Shown in pieces: positions 51,744-60,909 of a stretch of 64,000 nucleotides of DNA. Position numbers and translations under genes: made by a program. How positions within the stretch are numbered: the first letter of the stretch is position 1; each line of letters starts with the position of its first letter. The DNA comes from Millisia brevis NBRC 105863 (GTDB taxonomy: Bacteria > Actinomycetota > Actinomycetes > Mycobacteriales > Mycobacteriaceae), in NCBI RefSeq assembly GCF_001552615.1, contig NZ_BCRN01000006.1, positions 124,001 through 188,000 of the forward strand, read 5' to 3'. The notes below the pieces were generated by a model, which had not been told where the DNA came from, did no database searches, and saw only the letters and a program-made list of their open reading frames with translations.

Positions 51744-53435
51744 CTAACGCTTCCGAACGGCGCGATCGACGAAGCGAACGATCAGCCACGGTGCCAGGGC
51801 ATCCACTCCCTTGCCCACCGCGGCGGCGGCACCTTCGGATGCGGCATCGGTGACGTTCCGGTCGTAACGCAGTCCCCAGATGAGCGACCGAAGCGCCTTG
51901 TAGGCGTCCCGCGCCGCTCCCGGCCGACCGGGCTTCGCACCACCGAGCGCAGAGAACATCGCTTCGAAAGCCACCCGTTGCGCGTATCGCACCCACTGGC
52001 GATTCAGTGCGGTCGGAACCGTGCCACGGACCTTGCCGTGCCCCTGCGTGACCCGGTTGGTCCACCAGACGATTCTCAGGCCGATCGCCCCATATTCCTC
52101 ATATTCCTCCGCGGTCCGTGGTGCCACGCCGCGCAGAAGAGCGATCCCCAGGGTCAGCACCGCGACGACATCAATCGGCGAGTCGCCCACGGAATCGTCG
52201 CCGAGCGCCTCAGCGAGGTCGCGGGTCGCACGCCTCTTGAGGACGCGAATCAGACCTTCCGCGTCCATTCCGGGATGGTCGCGCCGGAGCTGATCGACAA
52301 GCGTTTGGGCTTCCTCGGCTTTGGCAGCAAAGATGTCGCCGAGCAATTTCGCGAAGTCGTCCATCGATTCCTCATCGATGGGCTCGTCCGTTGTCTGATC
52401 TCGCGATTCGTCGACTCCCGCATCGAACAGTGCCACGGCCTCCACCGCCTCGGCGAATGCGAACCCGGCCGCGATGGGTCCCGATTCGGTGGCGGGCCCC
52501 GTCAGGCGATACGCCGACACGGCATCCCGCAGGAGGTTCGTCTCCCGGTGCAGACCGCGCTTGGCGACCCGACCGATCACCCCCTCCGGAACGGCCGGGG
52601 CTCGGCCGAGCGCTTCCTCGAGAAGAGTGATCAGCAGGGCGGACTGTTCGGCGTCGCGCTCGTAGGCGGCGAGGAGATCCCTGCCCTCACGAGCGGTGTC
52701 ATGGTCGGCCGAGAGCGCGCGTGCGATCTCGTCGAGGATGGCGAGCGCACGGATCTCCTCGGCGACGATGAGTACCCGCAGGCGACCGATCCAGCCGTCC
52801 GATTCGGCGGCCCGATGGATCGACTTGGCAACCGCCGAATCGGCGGCGTCGGCAAGACCGGCAGCGCCGTATCGGACCGCGGCGCGCAGGTCGGAAATCA
52901 CTTCGTCGATGCGCTCCAACAACCGATGCCCGTCGGAACGACCACCGCCTGCCGTGCTGTCGGGGGTGATCTGCAGTCGGCGGCGTTCGGCGCGCAGCTC
53001 ACCGAGCGAAGGGTTTCCGGGGAGGTCGAGCCGTCCGACCAGAGCCGCCTCGGCGTCCGTCAGAGGTGTCAGTCGATCCGACGCGTCGGCGAGTCGCTGT
53101 CGGCGAACCGCCCAGGCCGCCTCCGCCAGGATGTTCGTCTCGGTGGCCGGGTCGAGCGCCCACCCGGAGTCGAGGCCGTCGTCCGTTACACCGGTGGGCA
53201 GACCGTCGAGCGAACTCATCAGATCTTCTCGCTCGGTCACGAAGAGCGCCTCGGACAGGTCGACGATGCTCCTGTCGGAGCGCAAGCGCTGCGCCGTTCC
53301 GCGCAGGTCCTCCATCCCGACACGAGAATGGTCACCCGAGGCGACCATTTCCATGGCGGTCACGGATACGTCATCCGCGATCATGAGCAGCAGCCGCCCA
53401 CGGCGGATTACCAGCGATTGAGACAGTTCGGGCAC
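51744..53435 (-). CDS. Hypothetical protein, 563 residues, unrecognised
   Basis: I do not recognise the family. The protein starts at GTG 53435 and is mostly alpha-helical in appearance, rich in Ala, Glu, Arg and Leu, with no signal peptide and no transmembrane segment except mildly hydrophobic stretches near the C-terminus (AAAAVGKGVDALAPWLIVRF). No Walker, zinc or protease motif is visible. The DDFAKLLGDIFAAKAEEAQTL region could be a coiled coil. It lies directly upstream of a relic gabD tail, suggesting it arrived by an insertion or deletion event. Its codon use resembles its neighbours, so coding status is likely. Confidence 0.65.
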   Translation of the reverse strand: MPELSQSLVIRRGRLLLMIADDVSVTAMEMVASGDHSRVGMEDLRGTAQRLRSDRSIVDLSEALFVTEREDLMSSLDGLPTGVTDDGLDSGWALDPATETNILAEAAWAVRRQRLADASDRLTPLTDAEAALVGRLDLPGNPSLGELRAERRRLQITPDSTAGGGRSDGHRLLERIDEVISDLRAAVRYGAAGLADAADSAVAKSIHRAAESDGWIGRLRVLIVAEEIRALAILDEIARALSADHDTAREGRDLLAAYERDAEQSALLITLLEEALGRAPAVPEGVIGRVAKRGLHRETNLLRDAVSAYRLTGPATESGPIAAGFAFAEAVEAVALFDAGVDESRDQTTDEPIDEESMDDFAKLLGDIFAAKAEEAQTLVDQLRRDHPGMDAEGLIRVLKRRATRDLAEALGDDSVGDSPIDVVAVLTLGIALLRGVAPRTAEEYEEYGAIGLRIVWWTNRVTQGHGKVRGTVPTALNRQWVRYAQRVAFEAMFSALGGAKPGRPGAARDAYKALRSLIWGLRYDRNVTDAASEGAAAAVGKGVDALAPWLIVRFVDRAVRKR

Positions 53436-53672
53436 GGCACGATAATAGGGTCGAGCTCCGACAGCGAGGATTCCCGCCCGTTGTCGGACCGGCGGCCGGT
53501 AATTCGGCGGTCACCATTCTCCAACGACATTTCGCCGTCGGCGACTGCGGCCGTGTTCTTCGACGTCGCAGTCGTCGGCAATCGCTTCCTCCCCCGACCC
53601 GCACCCGTGGGTGACGGCGACTCCCTATCCTCGATCGAGGCGAATCGGCCGGTCCGGGAGGGAGGGAACACG

Positions 53673-54365
53673 ATGATCGTGCATCCGATGGTCTCGTGGT
53701 GGCGCCGGACCGAACCGGCGGCGATCCGGGAACGCATCACCGACATCAACGACGGCATCATCGCGGTGGCCGGTATGGGACTGGGCCTGGCGGGAGCGGA
53801 GGTCGCGGCGGCGACCTCGTACGCGGTGATCGCGATCAGCGCGACCGCCGGGGCGTTGTCGGTGGCGGGAACCAAGCTCGGTGAGTCCTTCGCCGACCGC
53901 GAGGCACAGCAGGCGACCGTCGCCGAGGAACGCCGACTGTTGGCGCTGACCCCGGACGAGGAGCGCGCCGAGCTGGTCGCGTGGTTCGAGGCGAAGGGCG
54001 TGTCCACCGACACCGCCCGGCAGGTGGCGAAGGAACTCTCGGCCACGGACGCCTTGTCGACCCAGCTGGAGATCGAGTACGGCATCCGCGACCTGACCAC
54101 CCGGCGGGACGCCTGGTCCGATGGGCTGTGGTCCGGGCTGGCTTTCCTGCTGGGCGCCCTGCTGCCGGTGCTCGTCGCGATCGTCACCCCACTTCCGTGG
54201 CGCACGGAGTGGACCGTCGCGGTGGCGTCTGCGTCGTTGGTGGCGACGTCGGTCGTCCTCGCTCGGCGCGGCAAGTCCCGGATCTGGTTGACCATCCTGC
54301 GTTCGGTCGCGGTCGGCCTGGGGACCCTGGCGGCCTCCTACCTGCTCGGAGACTGGCTGATCTGA
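53673..54365 (+). CDS. VIT1/CCC1-family transporter
   Basis: 230 residues. ERITDINDGIIAVAGMGLGLAGA is the conserved first helix of the VIT1/CCC1 family, with the remaining helices in the C-terminal half and a cytoplasmic Glu-rich middle segment (AVEERR, TPDEERAELVAWFEAKG) that in homologues binds metal. These proteins move iron or manganese across membranes. Start ATG 53673 follows GGGAGGGAGGG. It converges on gabD and shares a strong hairpin with it. Confidence 0.85.
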   Translation: MIVHPMVSWWRRTEPAAIRERITDINDGIIAVAGMGLGLAGAEVAAATSYAVIAISATAGALSVAGTKLGESFADREAQQATVAEERRLLALTPDEERAELVAWFEAKGVSTDTARQVAKELSATDALSTQLEIEYGIRDLTTRRDAWSDGLWSGLAFLLGALLPVLVAIVTPLPWRTEWTVAVASASLVATSVVLARRGKSRIWLTILRSVAVGLGTLAASYLLGDWLI

Positions 54366-54393
54366 TCCGCCCGCTGTCCTTCGGCGCCCCGAC

Positions 54394-54430
54394 TCGGTGC
54401 CCGGCAGGTGGGTGATCCGCCGGGCACCGA
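54394..54430. terminator. Strong bidirectional hairpin between VIT1-type gene and gabD
   Basis: TCGGTGCCCGGC (54394-54405) and GCCGGGCACCGA (54419-54430) form a perfect 12-bp stem with a 13-nt loop, between two convergent stop codons. It is the clearest terminator in the window. Confidence 0.75.
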
Positions 54431-54434
54431 CAGG

Positions 54435-55904
54435 TCAGGCGAAAGGGTTTTCGGTCAGCGTGTACTTGGTCTGCAGGTATTCGTGGATGCCCTCGGCGCC
54501 CCCCTCGCGGCCGAGACCGGACATCTTCCAACCGCCGAATGGGGCCGCGGCATTGGAGACCACGCCGACGTTGAGCCCCATCATCCCGGTCGCCAACCGG
54601 TCGATCATCCGCTGCCCGCGCTGGAGGTTCTCGGTGTAGACGTAGGAGACTAGCCCGTACTCGGTGTCATTGGCCAGGGCGACCGCCTCGTCCTCGGTGT
54701 CGAAGGCGGCGATCGCCAGGACCGGCCCGAAGATCTCCTCGCGCAGGATCTCGCTGCCCGGCCGCACATCGGTGAGAACCGTTGGCGCGTAGAACGTTCC
54801 CGGACGGTCCAGGCGCTCGCCGCCGGTGGTGAGGGTCGCTCCGCGGCCGACCGCGTCGGAGACGAGTTGCTCGGCCTTGGCCACCGCGTTGTCGTCGATC
54901 AACGGACCGATCGTCACATCCGGTTCGGTCCCCCGGCCGACCACAAATCCGTGCACCTTCTCGGTGATGCTCCGGCTGAATTCGTCGGCGACCGAGCGGT
55001 GCACGATGAACCGGTTGGCGGCGGTACAGGCCTGCCCGATATTCCGGAACTTCGCGGCCAGGGCGCCGGCGACCGCCTTGTCGAGGTCCGCATCGTCGAA
55101 GACGACGAAGGGAGCGTTGCCGCCGAGTTCCATCGAGGTGCGCAGCACACCGTTCGCCGCCTGGGCGAGCAAGCGCCGTCCGACCGGGGTCGACCCGGTG
55201 AAGGACAGTTTGCGCAGTCGGGGGTCGTCGATGATCGGCCCGGTGACCGCGCCGGACGCGGTCGTGGTGATCACGTTGACCACGCCGGCGGGAACACCCG
55301 CTTCCTCGAGCACCTTGGTCAGCAGCAGGGTCGTCAGCGGGGTGAGCGCCGCCGGCTTGACGACCACCGTATTGCCGGCGGCCAGCGCGGGGGCGATCTT
55401 GCGGGTGGCCATGGCCAGCGGGAAGTTCCACGGGGTGATCAGCAGGCAGGGGCCGACCGGATGCTGGCTGACGATCATTCGGCCGGTACCTTCCGGGTTC
55501 GGCCCGTACCGACCCTGGATCCGGGTGGCCTCCTCACTGAACCAGCGCAGGAACTCGCCGCCGTAGGTCACCTCGCCGCGCGCCTCGGCCAGTGGCTTGC
55601 CCATTTCGAGCGTCATCAGCAGGGCGAAGTCCTCGCGGCGGGCGGTCAGCGTGTCGAAGGTGCGCCGCAGGATGTCCGCGCGTTCGCGCGCGGGTGTCGC
55701 CGCCCAATCGGCGGCGGCGTCGACGGCCGCGTCGAGTGCCGCAGCACCGTCCTCGGGTGTGGCATCCGCGATCGAGGCGAGCACCTCGCCGGTGGCCGGG
55801 TCATGGACGTCGAAGGTCGCGCCGCTCCCCGACGGGCGCCACGACCCTGCGATGAACAGGTTGTCGGGAACCCCTGCCAACAGCGTGCTCTGGTGATCGG
55901 TCAT
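54435..55904 (-). CDS. gabD: Succinic semialdehyde dehydrogenase
   Basis: 489 residues. Catalytic N160 (TPWNFP), K183 (VVKPAA), E259 (MELGGN) and nucleophile C293 (IGQACTAANR) match the GabD type. It oxidises succinic semialdehyde to succinate with NAD(P). Its start overlaps the stop of the FAD hydroxylase gene (ATGA). In the homoprotocatechuate meta-cleavage pathway the last step yields pyruvate and succinic semialdehyde, so this enzyme would finish the pathway encoded around it; it could also serve GABA breakdown. Confidence 0.9.
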   Translation of the reverse strand: MTDHQSTLLAGVPDNLFIAGSWRPSGSGATFDVHDPATGEVLASIADATPEDGAAALDAAVDAAADWAATPARERADILRRTFDTLTARREDFALLMTLEMGKPLAEARGEVTYGGEFLRWFSEEATRIQGRYGPNPEGTGRMIVSQHPVGPCLLITPWNFPLAMATRKIAPALAAGNTVVVKPAALTPLTTLLLTKVLEEAGVPAGVVNVITTTASGAVTGPIIDDPRLRKLSFTGSTPVGRRLLAQAANGVLRTSMELGGNAPFVVFDDADLDKAVAGALAAKFRNIGQACTAANRFIVHRSVADEFSRSITEKVHGFVVGRGTEPDVTIGPLIDDNAVAKAEQLVSDAVGRGATLTTGGERLDRPGTFYAPTVLTDVRPGSEILREEIFGPVLAIAAFDTEDEAVALANDTEYGLVSYVYTENLQRGQRMIDRLATGMMGLNVGVVSNAAAPFGGWKMSGLGREGGAEGIHEYLQTKYTLTENPFA

Positions 55905-57835
55905 ACCGGCTCCTCCATCAACTGGGTGACGCGCTGTGCAACAAAAATACCGCCGAAGAACCTCGCCAGGTCGGCGGTCGCCGTCAGCGGAAGGACCGTG
56001 GCGACATATTGGTCCGGTCGAACCACGACCGCCGCGCCCTCGGGATCGATATCCCGTTCGGCGAAGATGTCGATCGACGGATGCGTCGCAAAAACCTTCT
56101 CGCGATCGGTCAACCCGTACGGGCCCACCTTCGGTACGAATACCGACGGTACCGCCGCCAGGTCGACGCCGGTGTGGTCCTGTCGATAGATCACCTTCAC
56201 GTCGAACAGCGCGTCGATATCGCCGTCCTCGGGGGTGAAGGCCACCACCGGTGAGTCCTCATCGGTCGCCAGCCACCGGGCCCAGTCGTCGATCGCCGAC
56301 CGGTGCACCCCGTCGACGGGTGCCGACGCATCGGAGGCCGCCGGGGCGAAGGCGTAGATCCGCCACCTGCCGTCGGCGCGATGGTCGTGGCCGAGGTGGA
56401 TCGGGTTGGCGTCGGCGACCCGGACCACCGGAACCGACTTGAAGCGCTTGCCGATCGGGAAGCCGGCGGCAAGGTCCTGGTGCTCGGCGGTGCCGGTGAT
56501 CATCGATGGGCTGTACTGCGTCATGAACCCGGCGGGGAATTCGGCGGTCTTGACGTAGAAGTCCTCGAGCTCCGACGGATCGTCGAACTCCTCGGGCCGC
56601 TTCGCCATCATGGCCGACCACTGCCGATCGAAGTCGATCAGGTTCTGCGCGATCACCTGTCGCTCGGTGGAGTAGGTGGACAGCAGATCCGGGGAGCTGC
56701 GGCCCTCGAGCACGTGGGCGAGCTTCCAGCCGAGATTGAATCCGTCCTGCATCGACACGTTCATGCCCTGGCCGGCCTTGGCGCTGTGGGTATGGCAGGC
56801 GTCCCCGGCGATGAAGACCCGCGGCCGCCGCTCGCCGACCTGCCGGAGCGGAACATCGTCGAAGCGATCGGTCACCCGATGACCCACCTCGTAGACGCTG
56901 TGCCAGGCGACGTGCCGCACGTCGACGTGATACGGATGCATGATCTCGTTGGCGATCTCGATGATCCGGTTCAGCGAGGTGGTGCGGACGCGGCCGGCGT
57001 CGTCGGCGGGGACCTGTCCGAGGTCGACGTACATCCGGAACAGGTGCCCGCCCTCGCGGGGGATCAGCAGGATGCTGCCGCCGGAGCCGGACTGGATCGC
57101 GCACTTGGTGCGAATATCCGGGAAGTCGGTCTCCGCGAGCACGTCCATGACACCCCAGGCGTGGAACGCCTTGTCACCGAGCGGCGTACATCCGATCGAC
57201 GTGCGGACGCCGCTGTGCGCGCCGTCGCAACCGACCACGTACTTCGCCCGCACCGTGCGGATCTGCTCGGGTGCCTCGGTCCGGCGGAGGGTGACGGTCA
57301 CCGGATACTCGCCGGTGTCGGCGACCTCGAGCCCGACGAACTCGTAGCCGTAGTCCGGCCGCATGCGGGTCGGCGCGGCGGCCATCACCTCGGCGAAGTA
57401 GTCCAGGACGCGGGCCTGGTTGACGATCAGATGCGGGAACTCGCTGATGCCGGTGGGATCGTCGGGGGTGCGCGCCGCCCGCACGATGCGGGTCGGGTCG
57501 GTGGGATCGGGCTTCCAGAAGCACATCTCGGTGATGCGGTAGGCCTCCGCGATGATCGGTTCGGCGAAACCGAAGGCCTGGAAGGTCTCGACGCTGCGCG
57601 CCTGGATGCCGTCGGCCTGGCCGACCGCCAGGCGTCCGGGACGCCGCTCGATGATGCGGGTGGTGATGTCGGGGAACTGCGACAGCTGCGCCGCGGTGAT
57701 CATCCCTGCCGGCCCGCTGCCGACGATCAGCACGTCCATCACATCCGGAAGCTCGTCCGGCCGGTCGATACCGACACCGGCGGCCGGCTGGATACGCGGG
57801 TCGCCCGAGACGTACCCGTGATGATGAAACTGCAT
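55901..57835 (-). CDS. FAD-dependent aromatic hydroxylase, MobA/phenol hydroxylase type
   Basis: 644 residues. FAD-binding GSGPAG at 39-44, the DG motif VVGCDGAHSGVR near 200, and the GD motif GDACHTHSAKAGQG with a late NLGWKLA helix are all present, followed by a C-terminal thioredoxin-like domain as in phenol 2-monooxygenase and 3-hydroxybenzoate 4-monooxygenase. It hydroxylates a phenolic ring with NAD(P)H and oxygen. Because HpaD and HpaE are next door, hydroxylation of a hydroxyphenylacetate to homoprotocatechuate is likely; no two-component HpaBC is seen. It is the middle gene of MHS-hydroxylase-gabD, 1 bp from the transporter stop. Confidence 0.87.
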   Translation of the reverse strand: MQFHHHGYVSGDPRIQPAAGVGIDRPDELPDVMDVLIVGSGPAGMITAAQLSQFPDITTRIIERRPGRLAVGQADGIQARSVETFQAFGFAEPIIAEAYRITEMCFWKPDPTDPTRIVRAARTPDDPTGISEFPHLIVNQARVLDYFAEVMAAAPTRMRPDYGYEFVGLEVADTGEYPVTVTLRRTEAPEQIRTVRAKYVVGCDGAHSGVRTSIGCTPLGDKAFHAWGVMDVLAETDFPDIRTKCAIQSGSGGSILLIPREGGHLFRMYVDLGQVPADDAGRVRTTSLNRIIEIANEIMHPYHVDVRHVAWHSVYEVGHRVTDRFDDVPLRQVGERRPRVFIAGDACHTHSAKAGQGMNVSMQDGFNLGWKLAHVLEGRSSPDLLSTYSTERQVIAQNLIDFDRQWSAMMAKRPEEFDDPSELEDFYVKTAEFPAGFMTQYSPSMITGTAEHQDLAAGFPIGKRFKSVPVVRVADANPIHLGHDHRADGRWRIYAFAPAASDASAPVDGVHRSAIDDWARWLATDEDSPVVAFTPEDGDIDALFDVKVIYRQDHTGVDLAAVPSVFVPKVGPYGLTDREKVFATHPSIDIFAERDIDPEGAAVVVRPDQYVATVLPLTATADLARFFGGIFVAQRVTQLMEEPV

Positions 57836-57836
57836 G

Positions 57837-59216
57837 TCAAGCCCTCGACATTCCTCGGATCGGACTGATGGACTGCTCGTCCTCGTGATCGGGTCCCAGC
57901 GGAATCCCGCTGCGGTCCCGCAGGGCGAGAGTCGCGAGAAGACTGATCACGGCCATACCCGACAGGTAGATCGTGATCGCCGTGGTGGTGCCGGTGGCGT
58001 TCATCAGCCACGCGGCGATGGTGGGGGCGAAGGCGCCGCCGATGATCGCCCCGAGCGCATAGGAGATCGACACTCCGGAGAAGCGGATCGAGGCCGGGAA
58101 CAGTTCGGCGTAGAGCGCCGCCTGCGGTCCGTAGGTGAAACCGAGACCGACGGTGACCACCGCCAATCCGAGGAAGAGCAACCCCAGCCGGCCGGTGTTG
58201 ACCAGGGGGAACAACACCAACAGCCCCCCGAGCAACAGCACCCACCCGATCAGATACGTCGATCGACGACCGATGCGGTCGCTGACGACTGCGCCCACCC
58301 AGGTGAACAGCAACCAGGTGGCGGCGGAGCCGGCCACCGCCCAGAGCACCGGTCCGCGGTCGAGTCCGACCGGGCCATTCGGGTTGGTGGCGTAGTTCTG
58401 GATGAACCCACCGGTGGTCATGTAGCCGACGGCGCTGTTGCCGGCGAAGACCAGGGCGGCGACGAGGACCAGCGGGGTGTGCTTGCGGAAGAGTTCGACG
58501 ACAGGGGTTTTGGTCTGTTCGCTGCGCACCGAGATCTCCCGGAAGACCGGGCTCTCCTCGACGCTGCGCCGGATGTAGTGGCCGACGAGGATCAGGATGA
58601 AGGAGATCAGGAAGGGCACACGCCATCCCCAGGATTCGAAGGCGTCGCCGGGGGCGATCAGCGTCATCAACGCCATGACGCCGGACGCCATCAGCAGGCC
58701 GAGGGGGACGCCTATCTGTGGGGACGCGCCGAAGACACCGCGTTTACCGGGTGGCGCGTGTTCGACGGCCATCAGCACCGCACCTCCCCACTCGCCGCCC
58801 GCGGAGATACCTTGCAGGATGCGCAGCGTGATCAGCAGCAGCGGGGCCGCGATCCCGATCGAGGCGTAGGTCGGCAGTAGACCGACCAGCGTGGTGGCGA
58901 TGCCCATGGTGATCAGCGTGATCACCAGCACCACCCGTCGGCCGTAGCGGTCGCCGTAGTGGCCGGCGAGGAAGGCGCCGAGGGGTCGGAACAGGAAGCT
59001 GATGCCGACGGTCAGGAACGACAGGATCGTCGCGACCCCGGGTCCGGCCGGAGCAAAGAACAACTGCCCGAACACAAGTCCGGCAGCTGCCGCGTAGATG
59101 AAGAAGTCGTACCACTCGACGGTCGTCCCCACGATGGTGGCAAGGACCACTCGACGACGGTCGATCTCCGTGACGGCTGAGGCGGTCGACGGGCGAATTT
59201 CGGGTGATGTGCTCAT
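57837..59216 (-). CDS. MHS-family MFS transporter for an aromatic or organic acid
   Basis: 459 residues, 12 hydrophobic segments. GTTVEWYDFFIYAAAAGLVF is the hallmark opening of the metabolite:H+ symporter family (shikimate, aromatic acid and citrate carriers), and GHYGDRYGRRVVL is the conserved loop 2-3 motif. It is the first gene of the minus-strand transporter-hydroxylase-gabD operon and is divergent from the FAH-RraA gene across a palindromic control region. It probably imports the aromatic acid. AAGGAG precedes the start. Confidence 0.9.
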   Translation of the reverse strand: MSTSPEIRPSTASAVTEIDRRRVVLATIVGTTVEWYDFFIYAAAAGLVFGQLFFAPAGPGVATILSFLTVGISFLFRPLGAFLAGHYGDRYGRRVVLVITLITMGIATTLVGLLPTYASIGIAAPLLLITLRILQGISAGGEWGGAVLMAVEHAPPGKRGVFGASPQIGVPLGLLMASGVMALMTLIAPGDAFESWGWRVPFLISFILILVGHYIRRSVEESPVFREISVRSEQTKTPVVELFRKHTPLVLVAALVFAGNSAVGYMTTGGFIQNYATNPNGPVGLDRGPVLWAVAGSAATWLLFTWVGAVVSDRIGRRSTYLIGWVLLLGGLLVLFPLVNTGRLGLLFLGLAVVTVGLGFTYGPQAALYAELFPASIRFSGVSISYALGAIIGGAFAPTIAAWLMNATGTTTAITIYLSGMAVISLLATLALRDRSGIPLGPDHEDEQSISPIRGMSRA

Positions 59217-59247
59217 TGATGAGACTCCTTTGTCCTCCAGAACCCGG

Positions 59248-59275
59248 TGTGGCCACCAACGCTGTGGTCACCAAC
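59248..59275. repeat. Direct repeat TGTGG(C/T)CACCAAC in the hpa divergent control region
   Basis: TGTGGCCACCAAC (59248-59260) and TGTGGTCACCAAC (59263-59275) are direct repeats with one mismatch, 15 bp apart, each nearly palindromic at GTGGYCAC. They lie between the MHS transporter start and the second operator, and look like paired regulator half-sites. Confidence 0.45.
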
Positions 59276-59307
59276 ACCGGGGAGGAATCATTGCGATCTG
59301 CGTCACT

Positions 59308-59333
59308 CATCGTATATGATTTAAGATACGATG
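59308..59333. promoter_or_regulatory. Palindromic operator CATCGTAT-N10-ATACGATG
   Basis: Exact 8-bp inverted arms (59308-59315 and 59326-59333) with a 10-bp AT-rich spacer, just upstream of the FAH-RraA gene and 92 bp from the divergent transporter start. GntR-family regulators of the FCD group often bind AT-rich palindromes with GTAT/ATAC arms, so the GntR protein at 60910 is the likely ligand. Confidence 0.65.
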
Positions 59334-59360
59334 CAAGGGTCGGTTGAAACGAGGAGGGTC

Positions 59361-60857
59361 ATGACGCTCGGGGATCAGGTCGCCGGATCGGCGGTCGACG
59401 GGATATCTCGTCCCGGCAAAATCGTTGCGGTACATCTGAGTTACGGCTCGCGTGCGGATCAGCGCGGCCGCCGACCGGCGCACCCCTCGTACTTCTTCAA
59501 GCCGTCGAGCTCGGTCGCATCCGGCGGATCGACCATCGAACGGCCCGCGGGCACCGAGTTGCTGGCCTTCGAGGGCGAGGTCGCCCTGATCGTCGGCCGA
59601 CCGGCTCGCCGGGTCCCGGCCGCGGACGCCTGGAGCCATATCGCCGCGGTGACCGCGTCGAACGACTTCGGCCTCTACGACCTGCGCGCCAACGACAAGG
59701 GTTCGAATGTCCGATCCAAGGGCGGCGACGGATACACCCCGTTGGGGCCGGCCACGATCGCCGCGGATGCGATCGATCCGGATCGCATCCGGGTGCGGAC
59801 CTGGGTCAACGGCAAACTCGCCCAGGATGATACGACCGCGGGTCTGATCTTCTCGCTCCCCCAGCTGATCGCCGATCTGTCCCAGCACTTCACCCTGGAG
59901 ACCGGCGATGTCATCCTCACCGGCACCCCGGCCGGCTCCTCGGTCGTCCAGCCGGGCGATGTGGTCGAGGTCGAGGTCGACGCTCCGGATACCGAGGGTG
60001 CGCCGACGTCGGGACGGCTGATCACCACCGTCGTCCAGGGCACGCAGGCCTTCGATCCGGATCTCGGATCGCTGCCGGCGGTCGACGAGAAGCAGCGGGT
60101 GGAGGCCTGGGGATCGCGCGAAGCCGCGGGCCTACCCGCCACCGACACCGCCGGGAGCCTGCCGGCCGATCTACGGGAGGCGCTGCTGGCCGTCCCGGTC
60201 GCCGGCCTGTCCCAGCAGCTGCGCAAACGCGGCCTCGACAACGTCTCGATCGATGGGGTCCACCCCCTCGCGGCGGGCACCAAGCTGGTCGGCACCGCCC
60301 GGACCCTGCGTTTCGTACCGAACCGCGAGGACCTCTTCCGATCGCACGGCGGTGGCTACAACGCGCAGAAGCGCGCCTTCGACGCCGTCGAACCGGGCGA
60401 GGTCATCGTGATCGAGGCGCGCGGCGAGTCCGGATCGGGCACGCTCGGCGACATCCTCGCGCTGCGCGCCCGGGCGCGGGGCGCCGCCGGGGTGGTCACC
60501 GACGGCGGGGTCCGCGACCGTGACGCGGTCGCGGCCACCGGACTTGCGGTCTTCACCGTCGGACCGCACCCGGCCGTGCTCGGACGGCGCCACGTGCCCT
60601 GGGATACCGACATCACCATCGCCTGCGGCGGCGCCACCGTCCAACCCGGCGACATCATCGTCGGCGATGCCGACGGCGTGATCGTCATCCCGCCGAGCAT
60701 CGCGCGCGAGGTGGCCGAAGCCGCCGCCGAACAGGAACATCTCGACGCCTGGATCGCCGATCGGGTTGCGGAGGGCCATCCGGTCGACGGATTGTTTCCC
60801 CCGAATGCCGAATGGCGGCAGCGTTACGAGCAGTGGCGCCGGAGCACGACCGACTGA
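59361..60857 (+). CDS. Fusion of FAH-type hydrolase/isomerase and RraA-type aldolase domains
   Basis: 498 residues. Residues about 25-235 are a fumarylacetoacetate-hydrolase-fold domain (metal-binding EGEVALIVG, then ASNDFGLYDLR, and VILTGTPAGS). Residues about 270-498 are an RraA/HMG-aldolase-type domain with GDILALRARARGAAGVVTDGGVRD, the metal-dependent pyruvate aldolase/oxaloacetate decarboxylase signature. FAH-fold enzymes act as the isomerase/decarboxylase of the homoprotocatechuate pathway (HpaG); the RraA half may replace the second HpaG half or act as the aldolase. ATG 59361 with GAGGAGGG is used, not the earlier ATG in the operator. Confidence 0.85.
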   Translation: MTLGDQVAGSAVDGISRPGKIVAVHLSYGSRADQRGRRPAHPSYFFKPSSSVASGGSTIERPAGTELLAFEGEVALIVGRPARRVPAADAWSHIAAVTASNDFGLYDLRANDKGSNVRSKGGDGYTPLGPATIAADAIDPDRIRVRTWVNGKLAQDDTTAGLIFSLPQLIADLSQHFTLETGDVILTGTPAGSSVVQPGDVVEVEVDAPDTEGAPTSGRLITTVVQGTQAFDPDLGSLPAVDEKQRVEAWGSREAAGLPATDTAGSLPADLREALLAVPVAGLSQQLRKRGLDNVSIDGVHPLAAGTKLVGTARTLRFVPNREDLFRSHGGGYNAQKRAFDAVEPGEVIVIEARGESGSGTLGDILALRARARGAAGVVTDGGVRDRDAVAATGLAVFTVGPHPAVLGRRHVPWDTDITIACGGATVQPGDIIVGDADGVIVIPPSIAREVAEAAAEQEHLDAWIADRVAEGHPVDGLFPPNAEWRQRYEQWRRSTTD

Positions 60858-60909
60858 AGCGGATCGTGCGCGGACACCTCGGAGCGACACGAGCGGGAGG
60901 GAGCGGCAG

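Noticed and set aside
51186-53672. Very long plus-strand open frame running into the VIT1-type gene
   Set aside because: It is antisense to the decarboxylase and the 563-residue gene; only its last 230 codons show family features. High-GC genes leave the opposite strand open.
59695-59725. tRNA-like GGTTCGAAT segment
   Set aside because: It lies inside the FAH domain coding sequence and no cloverleaf can be formed around it.
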